Position numbers and translations under genes: made by a program
Shown: positions 29,164 to 39,747 of the stretch, piece by piece
Layout: each line of letters opens with the position of its first letter
Position numbering within the stretch: position 1 is the stretch's first letter
The notes under the pieces: model-generated
Seen by the model: only the letters and a program-made list of their open reading frames with translations
Databases searched by the model: none
Told to the model about the DNA's origin: nothing
Source: Naumovozyma dairenensis CBS 421
Taxonomy: Eukaryota > Ascomycota > Saccharomycetes > Saccharomycetales > Saccharomycetaceae
Direction: 5' to 3'
Assembly (NCBI RefSeq): GCF_000227115.2
Contig: NC_016481.1
Coordinates: 1,071,259-1,135,258, forward strand
Length of the DNA: 64,000 nt

Positions 29164-29254
29164 TAATGACAATAATGATTATAATAAGATGATGATGATG
29201 TCGTCGTCGTCCATGATGAGTGGTAATTCCAATATTAATTCAGTAGAATGGTAA
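29084..29254 (+). other. Out-of-frame Gln/Asn-rich extension of EBS1
   Basis: Read one base on from the EBS1 frame, this stretch codes Ser-Gln-Gln-Gln-Gln-Asn-Gln-Gln-Gln, then Asn/Asp-rich sequence, four Met, four Ser and a terminal SVEW before TAA at 29252-29254. That composition matches other tails in this genome far better than the in-frame ending. An A7 run at 29069-29075 is a possible place for an indel. Confidence 0.5.
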
Positions 29255-29693
29255 AAGAACCTGTTTTGTTAGGTACGAACGAACGAACCTCTTTGGTGAA
29301 CTATCATTACGATCTCTAGTACCTTGAGGCTTTTTAAAGCTACAGACACATTTTAAAAATGCGTTCTATTAGAGAATAACGAGGGGTATATATTAAAAAT
29401 CTGTTTTTGTTTGATTTTATGTCAAATTCGACTGCCTATCTTGAAAAATATTGGATGTATACTTTCAATATCAAAAGAGAAACGGATTGACCATATACGT
29501 AATATTTCACGTTATGTTAATGATGATGATTGAGTTCAGGGGTAGGGGGTGTATTTATACCAAGGCCAAAGATATATACTGTTATCTTATATGTTAACGT
29601 TTCTTATATACTTGAATTAAATATCATCACGTCAAAGTAATATCATATACATAAGGTTTTTAGATTAGTAGTTAAATATATGATATATAAGTA
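29164..29693. other. Convergent EBS1/UME6 3' region
   Basis: About 530 bp between converging genes; the first 90 bp are the candidate EBS1 extension. The remainder is AT-rich with an ACGA tetranucleotide run near 29275-29286 and no other feature. Confidence 0.55.
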
Positions 29694-32600
29694 TTAATCA
29701 TTATTTTTCTGACCAGTTTTTTTTTCTTCATTATAATTAGTCTCTCCGATATCTGTTACGTTGGTCTCGAGACTAGTATTCGTATTATTATCAGTGTCTG
29801 TAGTAGTGGTTGCGTTCACAATATCAGGCGATATAGCTGCTTTCGTTGTATTAAATGATGTTGAAATCTCTTTCTTTATAAAAGCGGGAAGTTGTAGTGA
29901 GTTTTCAGCGTTTATTGTCTTGTTATTATTACTATTTACAATCTCACGTAATATAGGGAAATGAGGGTGGAAATCGTTCTTCTCAAAAACGTTATTATTG
30001 TTAGGATTATCTTCAGACGGTGCATTTAGTATATGTTGTTGCTGTTGTTTTTGTTGTTGTAAGTTTTGATTTTCATTTTCATTCTTAATTTTATCTTCAT
30101 TGTATCTTTTAAAATTTAGTACAGGACTTGAGCTTGATTTCAATTTATCTTTCTTTGCTTTTGCACTATTAGCGTTTTTCCTCATTGCAATTCTCTTGGC
30201 TTCTCTTGTTTTAATTCTAATTTCCTCCATCTTCAATTTTTTCAATTCAGGATCATAAACAAAATCAGGTTTAATTTCTTCATAGTGACAAGTCAATTGT
30301 AATCTTTCACAATTTTGACAAGTGGGTCTTTCCTCTGTACATTTCTTTTTTCTTAACCTACAAATCCAACAACCTGATCTTGACCTTTGACCTGATTTCC
30401 CTGCAGTTGGACTTTCTTTCTTGAGTTTAACCTTCTTTTTAGGCTTTATGGTTGAAGATTTATCTTGAATTGTTTCATTTTTAGTATCTTTTGATTTATG
30501 TTTATAAGGTATGAGTTCTAATAAGACATTACCATTTGTTGAAGTTTTAGATTTTTTCTGTTTCTTTTTGGCTTTTTTCGTTGTTGTTGTTGTTGTTGTA
30601 GATGGTGATCCTATTGATAATTTTCCCGATATCGTTGCTGTTTCAACTTCTGGTGGAAAAATTATTACGTTTTCATTCTTATTAGATTTATTATTTTTCT
30701 TCAATTTTTTATTTATTAGTTGTTCTGGGGCTGATACTCTTCTATTAATTCTTTTACCATTTTTATTCCATGTAACTTGAGATGTAATAGGGACATTCAA
30801 GTTGTTAAATGTTGGAGGGATTGGACCATTATCATCGGATTCAATTTCATCTTCGGTTGAAAAAGCGTTTTCATTATCAGTTTCATTATCATCTTGAAGA
30901 TGGTTGATATTGTTATTATCATTTGATAATGGAGGCCATTGTTGATTTTGATGAGCTTTTACTTGTGACTGTAATTGTTGAATTGAATTCAATGGGTTTG
31001 TCAATCCTCTGCCATTGTTTGAAAAGGATGAAGAATGTGGTCTACTGCTATAAGCATTATTGTTTGATGAATGACTATATGGTCTATCTTGAAATCTAAA
31101 TGGTGATGATTTCATATTTGATAATACTGCAGCGGCTGTTGCTGTTGCAGTACCTAAATCCAGATTATCTTTCTTTGATACAACTTTTGGATCAGGTAAC
31201 ATTCTTGTTCTAAGTTCATCTAGCTTAGAGTTAATATATTTTGGTGGAGGAGGTGGGACAAAAGCATTGTTACTATTTTCATCATTATTATTCGTAGTAT
31301 CATCATCATCATTTGTCCTTATTGAAGGTAATTGATTATTTTTATTGGTAATATATGGTGCCGATGAAGGTATATCATTTCTTGGGTTATTATCATTATT
31401 TGATTGAGATCTTATATTACTATTGCGACTATAGGGTAAAATTGAACCAGTTGAAGATCTTGTAAAAATGTCACTGAATTCATTCGGTTCGCGATTACCG
31501 CTATTGTTTTCATCACTAGTGAAAGTAATAACATTATTGTTATTTCTAGATATTATTGGCAATGAGAATCTACGTCCATTGCTACTAGGATTGTTGTTAG
31601 TATTATTATTATTATTATGAAACCGCGCGTTATTAAGTGAAAGATCAGAGTTTCTTGAAGATGAAGATGCAGGGAAATAAGGAGAACAATCATTTATACT
31701 CAATCTTTTATTATTATTACTACTATGAAGGCTATCATTGGTATTATTCAATGGAGGATGGTTAGTCATTGGTATTGTCATGGGAATTGCCATTGGGATA
31801 GTTGTTGGTAACGTTGAAGAAGATCTAATCACATTCGTATTATTAAAACTAGAAATGTTCCTGTTATTATTATATTGGAAGGTTGTTTTAAAGTCATTTA
31901 TTCTGTTAATGTTTGAGTTAGAATTATTATAAAGATGAATTTTCCCCGGTGGTACGTATGTTCTATCATCAATTGATCTTAAAAGTTGTTGTTGCCTATA
32001 GTGATATTGATATAATGAAGAAGATGGTAAACAAGAGGAAGTTGGAGAAGCAGGAGATGATGCGGAACCTGGAAGGTGCATCAAATTGGACGGTAATTTA
32101 GGATGCAACAAGGTATCATTATTGGTCATGTTATCATCATCGTTATTTATATCAGAAGACATTGTACTTTGAATCGAATCAGGTCTTATCGATGTTAATG
32201 GTACGGATTGCTGTTTTATGGACGGTTCTTGTTCAGATTCTTGTTCAGACGAGGGGTTAATGTTGCCGTTTTCAATATCAGTATTGTTATCTGTACCTCC
32301 TGTTTCTGTTTTTTTGGGTTCTATTCGTGTTTGTCTTTGTGTTTGTGTGTCTAGGTGATGTTGATTATTGTCATTGTCACTGTCATGATGTAACGACGGC
32401 ACAATGTTTCCATTTGCGTTGGGCGGCTCGCCGATGATTTTGTTCTCGTCAGAACGGCCGGCGCTGTTTAAATTTGCAGAGTGCGGCGGCGGCAAATGAG
32501 AAAGTTGTTGTTGTTCCTCCATGGGGATATTGCCAGAGTCAGTTGTAGTAATAGTAGTGGTGGTGGTGGCAGCACTAATTTCAGTTATATCAGTCTTATT

Positions 32601-32795
32601 AGTTTGAGCTTCAGTAGTATTTGCATCCTTATCCATCTTGTCATTGTTTCCTTTACTGTTCCTCTTACTGTTCTTAAGATTGTTACTGTTATCGTTATCG
32701 GTGGTAGTGAGCAAAGCGGCGGTGGCGGCTAATCCAAGTTTTGGGTTATTAACCGAAGAGATCTCGTCCCGATTATGTGATAAATCTTCAACCAT
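29694..32795 (-). CDS. UME6: Ume6, zinc-cluster regulator of meiotic genes
   Basis: 1033 residues from the ATG at 32795 (S. cerevisiae 836). The frame is open 70 codons further upstream but without an ATG. Ume6 binds URS1 (TAGCCGCCGA). It represses early meiotic genes by recruiting Sin3-Rpd3 and Isw2, and activates them with Ime1. The Zn2Cys6 cluster lies near the C-terminus at about 809-835 (SGCWICRLRKKKCTEERPTC then QNCERLQLTC), followed by the conserved basic linker YDPELKKLKMEEIRIKTREAKR. Almost everything before it is low-complexity Asn, Ser, Thr and Pro, typical of Ume6. About 160 residues follow the linker, ending in Asn/Thr-rich sequence, so the cluster is less terminal than in S. cerevisiae. 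It is convergent with EBS1 and divergent from MSS4, as in YDR206W-YDR208W. Confidence 0.93.
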   Translation of the reverse strand: MVEDLSHNRDEISSVNNPKLGLAATAALLTTTDNDNSNNLKNSKRNSKGNNDKMDKDANTTEAQTNKTDITEISAATTTTTITTTDSGNIPMEEQQQLSHLPPPHSANLNSAGRSDENKIIGEPPNANGNIVPSLHHDSDNDNNQHHLDTQTQRQTRIEPKKTETGGTDNNTDIENGNINPSSEQESEQEPSIKQQSVPLTSIRPDSIQSTMSSDINNDDDNMTNNDTLLHPKLPSNLMHLPGSASSPASPTSSCLPSSSLYQYHYRQQQLLRSIDDRTYVPPGKIHLYNNSNSNINRINDFKTTFQYNNNRNISSFNNTNVIRSSSTLPTTIPMAIPMTIPMTNHPPLNNTNDSLHSSNNNKRLSINDCSPYFPASSSSRNSDLSLNNARFHNNNNNTNNNPSSNGRRFSLPIISRNNNNVITFTSDENNSGNREPNEFSDIFTRSSTGSILPYSRNSNIRSQSNNDNNPRNDIPSSAPYITNKNNQLPSIRTNDDDDTTNNNDENSNNAFVPPPPPKYINSKLDELRTRMLPDPKVVSKKDNLDLGTATATAAAVLSNMKSSPFRFQDRPYSHSSNNNAYSSRPHSSSFSNNGRGLTNPLNSIQQLQSQVKAHQNQQWPPLSNDNNNINHLQDDNETDNENAFSTEDEIESDDNGPIPPTFNNLNVPITSQVTWNKNGKRINRRVSAPEQLINKKLKKNNKSNKNENVIIFPPEVETATISGKLSIGSPSTTTTTTTKKAKKKQKKSKTSTNGNVLLELIPYKHKSKDTKNETIQDKSSTIKPKKKVKLKKESPTAGKSGQRSRSGCWICRLRKKKCTEERPTCQNCERLQLTCHYEEIKPDFVYDPELKKLKMEEIRIKTREAKRIAMRKNANSAKAKKDKLKSSSSPVLNFKRYNEDKIKNENENQNLQQQKQQQQHILNAPSEDNPNNNNVFEKNDFHPHFPILREIVNSNNNKTINAENSLQLPAFIKKEISTSFNTTKAAISPDIVNATTTTDTDNNTNTSLETNVTDIGETNYNEEKKTGQKNND

Positions 32796-33466
32796 TATGG
32801 CATTCAAAGTAAAGTTGTAGCTCTTGGACTTATTTGTATTGTGTAGAATAGCGATAAAATCAGTCTGTTTGTCTATATTTATAATTAGTCCAGCAGCAGC
32901 AGCAGGAGCTCTATTTAAGGTAATACCGAGAACTGAATATCGTAAATTGGACGTAGTATGTTTTCTATAGATAGCAAAGTACGTAAGGTTGTTGTAGAGT
33001 GACAAACGGATGGGTAGGAATTGTTATCGTTAATGATACTGTCTAGTAATTACTTGTTTATAAGGGATCCATTATATAAGTGTGTCTCTTAATGCACTTG
33101 TATCGTTCGTTCTCTTAATTGAAATAGAGGAACTTTCTTATTGGAAAGCTCGGCGCTAAAATGTTTTAGAGGCGGAAGGGGAAACGAAACAATTCGTTAG
33201 AGAGAACATCCGCGCAAACTGTAATCATCGGTCACGTGCTACATCGTTTCCAACGGCAAAGATTTAAGTGTGTGCTTCGACGAGGTAAAAGGTAAGTACC
33301 AAAAGTAATAACTTAGAATTCTTTATAAGAGACTTCACAAAGATCCTTTTGACCTAAAATTTATAGTTTTACAATATTTTCTTTTGCGTTTTAATTGTTT
33401 CAGAAGAACTAATTTATCTTTTCGAATAGTTTAAGGGAAGAGCTTGCTAAGGAGGGAAGTAGTCAT

Positions 33467-33472
33467 GGAAAA

Positions 33473-33503
<31 letters not shown>

Positions 33504-33507
33504 AAAA
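33467..33507. repeat. AAAT tetranucleotide array
   Basis: About nine to ten tandem copies of AAAT/AATA in the UME6-MSS4 spacer. Confidence 0.9.
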
Positions 33508-33834
33508 CTCTCAATTGTGTATAAGCTTTCCAATGGTCTTTCCTTCGACAACACAAAATCCACTTGCCGAAGAACTTGTAAAAGCTTGGAAAGGTGAGAG
33601 ACAAAAATACTCTTCCTCATCCTCTGAAACGTGTTCCATGTGGCAGGAACAAACAATATATTCAATTTGTTGAAGTTCAACTTGTGGCTTGATGATGCAA
33701 GAAAGATATTTCGGAATATTATTGGTAGTATTTTTTGTTTTTGTTATTATGCTGCGAAAGATTCACATTGAGGCCCTATATGTACTGTGAAGAATATTGT
33801 CCTGGACCAGGTTGCGTGGTATACTATTTTCTCT

Positions 33835-33985
33835 TTATTGGATCTTGATAGGAGCTGGGTGTGTATGACATACCGACAGTGTGTCGTTGACACTCAGTCT
33901 CGTCAACCGTGTACCTGCGGCCCATAGCGAAGTGAGGCGAAGGACCCTGCATATAATGAATGGTAACCCTACCGAGGACTTTATA
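33835..33985. other. GC-richer block of unknown nature
   Basis: About 150 bp, clearly less AT-rich than its surroundings. It contains an inverted pair GTTGAC/GTCAAC around a 10-base loop and a motif GGTAACCCTACC, with a TATA-like TTTATATAG beside it. It could be a noncoding RNA gene, part of a degenerate solo LTR, or only promoter sequence. I cannot decide. Confidence 0.35.
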
Positions 33986-34070
33986 TAGTGGAAATGTGAA
34001 AATACAAAATACTCACTCACTCAATAATAATTAAACAGATTACCTCACAAACATATGCCTGGGTTACATT

Positions 34071-34104
34071 ACTATACTATACTATACTATACTATACTAT
34101 ACTA
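34071..34104. repeat. ACTAT pentanucleotide array
   Basis: Six full copies plus a partial one of ACTAT, the same pentamer (rotated) as the CTATA array upstream of REF2. Confidence 0.95.
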
Positions 34105-34497
34105 CGCAGGCACTATAAACAAACTATAACTATCCTCTCCCAACTGAAAGCTACAAAGTTTATACATATATCCAATTGCACATCACCTTTATTCGCATGC
34201 AATCCTTAGGGCTTAACTGATATAAGTAAAATTAAAAATAAACCATCGACTTTTAGGTTTTTGTTTCTTTGTTTCTTTGTTTCTTTTGTTTTTGTTTTCC
34301 CTTTTTCCTAATCTACCCTTTCCTTTACAGAATCAAGATAGGAAAGTAAGGAAAAAGTAAGCAATATTATAAACAAGCCTGTGGTTAGGCATATTGAAAC
34401 AATCGATCGCTCTATTCTTTTTTTTTTTCCTTTTTGTCCTAGTATTCACGAAAGAGTAGAATTCAATTAAAAGAATTTGTTACTCCTCATTAAGAGA

Positions 34498-37281
34498 ATG
34501 TCAAAAACTTCATCAAAGAAATATAGCTACCATGATACTCATATACATCTTCAAGCTCCAATAGAAGGATCTTCATCTACTACCACTACTCCACTCCGAA
34601 GAAACCATAATCATACTCACACTCATACGCATAATAATGGCAATAACCATCTAATAAGTCATCATCATTCGGGATCTTCTAACTCAGATTCAAACTATGA
34701 AGTAGATAAAGATAAAGATAAAGATAGTCCAAGATTATCAGATGCTGCATCATCAACTCCAACCTCCTTAGAAGAATTCCATTCCATTAATAATAAGAAT
34801 AATAATAACAAAATTGAAAAAAAATCCAACTTAAAACCAAAGAATAACACCGATTCCATTGATCCATTGCTATTAAATTTTAATTTCTCAATAAATGATG
34901 ACAATAATAACAAAAATAACGACGATGATCAAAAAGTTCATGCTCATATCCATCATTTAAATACTTTCAATAATAAGTCTCATAGTACTACTACAACAAC
35001 TAACACTGTTAATCCCAACAACAACAAATTTGATGCTAATGATGATGATCCTATACAAGGACGATTATTACTTCGAGATGAGTCATTGAAAAAAAATTAT
35101 CATCCATGGAAAGTGATTACAAACACAGAAACTGATAATGATAATAGTATTAATAACACTTCTATTAATACTGATGATGACAACAGTAAAATAATACTAG
35201 CAAATAATGATTACGAAAAAAAAATAATACCGAATTACAACATTGGTACAACGTTAACCACAGATTCGACTAATAAAAGAATTTCAAATAGTCTAGTACT
35301 TGATGATACTAATTTAATACATACAAGCTCATATATTCATGATAAACAAGATGATCATATTTTATTAAATAAAATAGTTTCAAGGAAATCTTCTTCAACA
35401 CCAAAAGCTTCAACAAGAAGAAATACTCAAGATTCAATTAGAACTAATATACCATTCCATGCCTCAAAACATTCTCAAATCTTACCTTTAGATCATTTTG
35501 AAATAATTCCTTATGAAAATTCAAATTCAAATTCAACCTCAAATAATAATAATAATGACATGAAAAGGAAAAGACCAACTAATCATTCAATGTCTTCTTT
35601 GCCTGTACCTTTCCATTTTAAAGATAATTCCATTTCATATTCATATCCATCGAAATCCACTAATGCCAATGCTAATGATACTACAAAGAATAATGATCAA
35701 AATAGAACAAACTTTCATTCCTTGTCAACTGTTTCATTACCACCAGATATAATTTCTGTCCCTAATAACAACCCCATCATCAGCAACGCCCAACCATATC
35801 GTCCAAATATTCAACAACATCATCATCATCACCATCATCATCATTCCTATAAAAGTAAAAATAAAACTAACATGAATATGGGGAAACCAGGTGATTTGAA
35901 AAGATCTGAATCTGCCACAGCAGAAATCAAAAAAATGAGAGAATCATTATTACATAAAAGAGAAATGAAACGTAAAAGGAAAACATTTTTAATAGATGAT
36001 GATCGTGTGTTAATTGGTAATAAAGTCAGCGAGGGTCACGTCAATTTCATCATAGCCTATAACATGTTAACTGGGATTCGTGTAGCTGTATCACGTTGTT
36101 GTGGTATAATGAAACCATTAACTTCTGCTGATTTTAAATTAACTAAGAAATTAGCCTTCGATTATCATGGTAATGAATTGACTCCATCATCACAATATGC
36201 TTTCAAATTTAAAGATTATTCACCTGAAGTATTTAGAGAATTGAGAGCTAAATTTGGATTGGATCCAGCTGACTATTTAGTTTCATTGACTTCCAAATAC
36301 ATCTTAAGTGAATTGAATTCTCCTGGTAAGAGTGGTTCATTTTTTTATTATTCAAGAGATTATAAATATATTATCAAAACCATTCATCATTCGGAACATA
36401 GACATTTAAGAAGACATTTAGAAGAATATTATAATCATGTAAAAAATAATCCAAATACTTTAATTTGTCAATTTTATGGATTACATCGTGTGAAAATGCC
36501 AATATCATTCCAACATAAAGTAAATCATAGGAAAATTTATTTCATAGTGATGAATAATCTTTTCCCACCTCATCTTGATATTCATACTACTTTCGATCTT
36601 AAAGGTTCCACTTGGGGTCGGTATACAGAGGTTAATCATGAATTAATGGAAACTGATAAGTTTTATAGACCCGTTTTGAAAGATTTAAATTGGTTAGAAT
36701 TAGAAAAGAGAATAAATTTTGGTCCCGTTAAAAAGAAAATGTTTTTAGATCAATTGAAGAAAGATGTAACATTATTATCGAAATTAAATACAATGGATTA
36801 TTCATTATTATTAGGTATTCATGATATCAATAAAAATCAAGAATTTTTGATTCCAGAATCAGGATCAATTTTTGACGAAGAACACCAACAACAACCGCTA
36901 CAACAACAAGTACAACATCAACAACAGAAGCAAAGAATGTCTGTGATGGTTGGAACAGGTGGAAGTAATATCCCTATGAATAAAACAGTAGTACCACATT
37001 ATTTTAAACAAAATGAAGGAGGGATCATATCATCTAATGAACTTAATATGGACGGGAAGGAAATCTATTATGTTGGTATCATTGATTGCTTAACTAATTA
37101 TTCCATAATGAAAAAATTAGAAGCATTTTGGAGAAGTTTAAATCATGATCCGAAAACAGTTAGTGCTGTTCCTCCGAAGGATTATGGTGATAGATTTTAT
37201 AAGTTTATTGAAAAATCAGTGGATACTTCTCCTCGGAAGAAATATAAAGATAATCCAAATGTTGGGAAATACAAAGATTAA
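34498..37281 (+). CDS. MSS4: Phosphatidylinositol-4-phosphate 5-kinase Mss4
   Basis: 927 residues from the ATG at 34498 (S. cerevisiae 779). The frame is open for seven codons before it with no ATG. Mss4 is the only PI4P 5-kinase of yeast; it makes PI(4,5)P2 at the plasma membrane for actin organisation, TORC2 signalling and endocytosis. The kinase domain covers about residues 500-925. It has the glycine-loop motif [10 protein letters not shown], the ATP-binding lysine in [15 protein letters not shown], the catalytic [11 protein letters not shown], and the metal-binding IIDCLTNYS. The N-terminal half is Asn-, Asp- and His-rich low-complexity sequence, including a His tract near residue 443. 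An insert rich in Gln (about 795-830) interrupts the C-lobe, where the family has a variable loop. Position matches YDR208W. Confidence 0.95.
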   Translation: MSKTSSKKYSYHDTHIHLQAPIEGSSSTTTTPLRRNHNHTHTHTHNNGNNHLISHHHSGSSNSDSNYEVDKDKDKDSPRLSDAASSTPTSLEEFHSINNKNNNNKIEKKSNLKPKNNTDSIDPLLLNFNFSINDDNNNKNNDDDQKVHAHIHHLNTFNNKSHSTTTTTNTVNPNNNKFDANDDDPIQGRLLLRDESLKKNYHPWKVITNTETDNDNSINNTSINTDDDNSKIILANNDYEKKIIPNYNIGTTLTTDSTNKRISNSLVLDDTNLIHTSSYIHDKQDDHILLNKIVSRKSSSTPKASTRRNTQDSIRTNIPFHASKHSQILPLDHFEIIPYENSNSNSTSNNNNNDMKRKRPTNHSMSSLPVPFHFKDNSISYSYPSKSTNANANDTTKNNDQNRTNFHSLSTVSLPPDIISVPNNNPIISNAQPYRPNIQQHHHHHHHHHSYKSKNKTNMNMGKPGDLKRSESATAEIKKMRESLLHKREMKRKRKTFLIDDDRVLIGNKVSEGHVNFIIAYNMLTGIRVAVSRCCGIMKPLTSADFKLTKKLAFDYHGNELTPSSQYAFKFKDYSPEVFRELRAKFGLDPADYLVSLTSKYILSELNSPGKSGSFFYYSRDYKYIIKTIHHSEHRHLRRHLEEYYNHVKNNPNTLICQFYGLHRVKMPISFQHKVNHRKIYFIVMNNLFPPHLDIHTTFDLKGSTWGRYTEVNHELMETDKFYRPVLKDLNWLELEKRINFGPVKKKMFLDQLKKDVTLLSKLNTMDYSLLLGIHDINKNQEFLIPESGSIFDEEHQQQPLQQQVQHQQQKQRMSVMVGTGGSNIPMNKTVVPHYFKQNEGGIISSNELNMDGKEIYYVGIIDCLTNYSIMKKLEAFWRSLNHDPKTVSAVPPKDYGDRFYKFIEKSVDTSPRKKYKDNPNVGKYKD

Positions 37282-38217
37282 CTCTAATCATGTTGCGTAA
37301 GGGGTTTTAAAATCATACAAAAAAGCTTACGTATTTGCTCATATCTTTGAAGATAATGTTTTCAACGAGAATTGGAATAAAAATTATATATTCAATCTAA
37401 ATCTCTATGAATTACCTAGGACCTTAATAACTAATAACAAAAGCATTACATAATGAAAGTAAAATTACTCAATTTTTATGAGAATTCATATAGGTCGAGA
37501 ATAGCTTCATGTAAACGTCCACAATTAATAATCCTCTACCTTTATATATATATATATTTTTGTAAGAAAGGAATCAGTAAGTAGTTGAATATAATTATTT
37601 ACGTATAGTTTAACATGAAACTTCTCTAAAACTTCTCGTCTCAGCCTCTTCTATACCTCAGTTTATCTCCATTAAATAAAACAAGAAGTAAAAACACGTT
37701 ATATGTAGTTTATGAAAAATACCTCATGGTACCTGTATGTCTGCCCAACCAAACTTCAAATATGTATGGGTACTGTATTAATCTTGTTTTCTTTGCTGTT
37801 ATAGAATTGGACATCCGGATTCCGTATCATATACGTAGTCGATGGGCGGTTGATTCGTAATTACCGAAATAGGAATCGAAAACAAAAAGCGGAAATTTTC
37901 TTCAGAAAAGATGAACATCGAAAATGAGAAAGGCTTAGTTTTCTTTCGGTCCTCTCTCTGCGCTTATCCTCTCGTGGACAGATTTAAAAGAAGCTCATAA
38001 TAACCTTTACGTAAACATGAAAAGCTTTCTTTTGATGACAATCTTCGACCGAGTTTCAAATTCAAAATTTTGCAAACAGCCACTATTGCAAGTTGTTATA
38101 GTTTGATAATATAAGTGATCCTAACCTTAAAGACTTACTTTAACAATCACTAATACGGGCATAGTCGAAATCGAAATCGAAATTCAACCAAAACCATAAA
38201 AATAAAATAACAATATA
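37282..38217. other. MSS4-YDR210W-like intergenic region
   Basis: About 940 bp. One STRE-like AGGGG lies near 37300, TATA-like runs near 37540-37557. BNA5, expected here in the ancestral order, is not present. No RNA gene recognised. Confidence 0.5.
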
Positions 38218-38442
38218 ATGAGCCAACAACAATACTATCAACAAGGCCCTCCACCACAACAAGGTTATTATCAACAAGGCCCACCACCCCAACAAGGGTA
38301 CTATCAACAACCTGCACCACAACCGATATATATACAACAGGCACCTCAAAAAGAAGAAAGTAGTTGTTGCGCTACCTGTTGTAAGACAATGTTATGTTGT
38401 TGTTGTCTAGAAATGTTATGTGGCGCCATGGCTGATCAATAA
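38218..38442 (+). CDS. Small CYSTM-family tail-anchored protein, YDR210W-like
   Basis: 74 residues (S. cerevisiae YDR210W 75). The N-terminal two thirds are repeats of Gln/Tyr/Pro/Gly, with three GYYQQ units. The C-terminus is a cysteine-rich membrane-proximal module: SSCCATCC, then LCCCCLEMLCGAM. CYSTM proteins sit at the plasma membrane and are linked to stress responses; several are palmitoylated (family knowledge). The exact function of YDR210W is unknown. It falls between MSS4 and GCD6, exactly as in S. cerevisiae, and the ATG at 38218 is the only sensible start. Confidence 0.9.
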   Translation: MSQQQYYQQGPPPQQGYYQQGPPPQQGYYQQPAPQPIYIQQAPQKEESSCCATCCKTMLCCCCLEMLCGAMADQ

Positions 38443-39320
38443 TTAATCGATGGTCAATAGAACATATTCCAAGACTTTCTTTTTACGAAAAGAAAAACAA
38501 CAAGAAGTTATAACTGTATAGTTTTAGATAGACTTAGTTCCCAAAAACAAGAAACAAAATCAATCATTAAATGCTTTAAGTTATACTCCTTTGTAGATGT
38601 TTACGTAAAATATCCACTGAATGGAAAAGTAAACCATTTATGGCACATAAAGTTATCAATAATGTAATGAAGTTAAATAATATGATCATGTTTTATTACT
38701 TCTTAAATTCTAATGCGCATGAATCAAATTTCCCGTTTAAACAACGAGCAATTGCAAGATAACTGATTCGAAGGAAGAGATATAGGTGTGTTGGTAAACA
38801 GTAAATAATATATTATGTGTTATTTATTTTAATTCCATGCCCTCTTCGTTTGAAAGTAATGAAATGATTTTAAGAATGGTAAGAGCTTACTGTTCTTGGC
38901 ATTTGGTCCTGCGCTATCAGAACGTGGATTGATTCCATGTCTGGAATCACTTATCATTCTGTGTGTACTCATTTTTATCCTATGTGAAAAAAGAAGTTAA
39001 CTAAAAATCTTACAGGTTGGTATGAATTTGATATTTTAGTCTCTCTCACCAAACTGTATCAATCGAGATCTATGAAATATTAATGAATTTATGACGTTCG
39101 CCTTGACTGACAAGCACCATCATTCAAAACAAAGCATTATATAGCGTATTCGTCCCAACCATCAATGTGTGTATCATGTATAGAAGGTTTTGCAATTATG
39201 TAATGATTTTATATTACTTATTATAGTCTATTTAAAGATATATTGTAGTAGGAAAAAAATACGAAAAATCTTAAAACCTGTTCTATTAAGGATCACAAAA
39301 ATTAGTATATTCCAGAAAAT
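38443..39320. other. Region between the CYSTM gene and tRNA-Ile
   Basis: About 880 bp of AT-rich DNA. I see no gene, long repeat or LTR, although yeast tRNA flanks often carry LTRs. Confidence 0.55.
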
Positions 39321-39462
39321 GCTCGTGTAGCTCAGTGGTTAGAGCTTCGTGCTTATAGGGACACTCGGATTATCCGAAGTTATCTGTACAAATATGATCT
39401 TTCAAACCAGATCAAATTTTAAAGCAACGCGACCGTCGAGGGTTCAAACCCCTCCTCGAGCA
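39321..39462 (+). tRNA. tI(UAU): tRNA-Ile(UAU) with an intron
   Basis: Exon 1 is 39321-39357 and exon 2 is 39427-39462, 73 nt together; the intron (39358-39426) is 69 nt and starts after position 37, next to the anticodon TAT. Acceptor, D, anticodon (TCGTG with CGCGA) and T arms (GAGGG with CCCTC) all fold; position 6-67 is a U-U mismatch, as I recall for the S. cerevisiae gene. A box TAGCTCAGTGG and B box GGTTCAAACCC are present. S. cerevisiae has tI(UAU)D, with a 60-nt intron, just upstream of GCD6 as here. This minor isoleucine tRNA reads AUA. Confidence 0.96.
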
Positions 39463-39472
39463 CTTTCCATTC

Positions 39473-39478
39473 TTTTTT
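39473..39478 (+). terminator. RNA polymerase III terminator of tRNA-Ile(UAU)
   Basis: Six T residues beginning 11 bp after the mature 3' end. Confidence 0.85.
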
Positions 39479-39747
39479 ATTTACTTTGAAAAAGTTTATC
39501 GTTTATCACGGTAACAAAATTTTGAAAAATCTAAAGGAATAGTAGACTCACAGATTATGATGATGAGCTCTGAAGTATATACAAAAATTGGATGACATTC
39601 GCGAGATATAAGAGCCAGATTTATGGACACTCGAAAGGTAACAAAGCAAGAGGTCGATAACTTGAGTCAATTTCGTATTATTTTATTATATTTCTCTACT
39701 TCGAGGAGAACGGCCAAGTACAAAATACTATACTTTTTGAAGAGAAT

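Larger units (their letters stand above)
32796..34497. promoter_or_regulatory. Divergent UME6/MSS4 intergenic region
   Basis: About 1.7 kb, the longest gene-free stretch here. It has a degenerate URS1-like TCGGCGCTAA near 33150 (one G short), a Cbf1-type GTCACGTG at 33231-33238, an AAAT array near 33467-33507, a GC-richer block at about 33835-33985 and an ACTAT array at 34071-34104. A T-rich tract lies about 70 bp before MSS4. I find no coding gene. Confidence 0.55.

Noticed and set aside
33835..34020. Solo LTR of a Ty element
   Set aside because: I could not find TG...CA ends with a target-site duplication or a tRNA primer-binding site, and no Ty coding sequence is near.
38443..39320. LTR next to the tRNA gene
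   Set aside because: Ty elements often insert upstream of yeast tRNA genes, but I see no TG...CA pair or repeat here.
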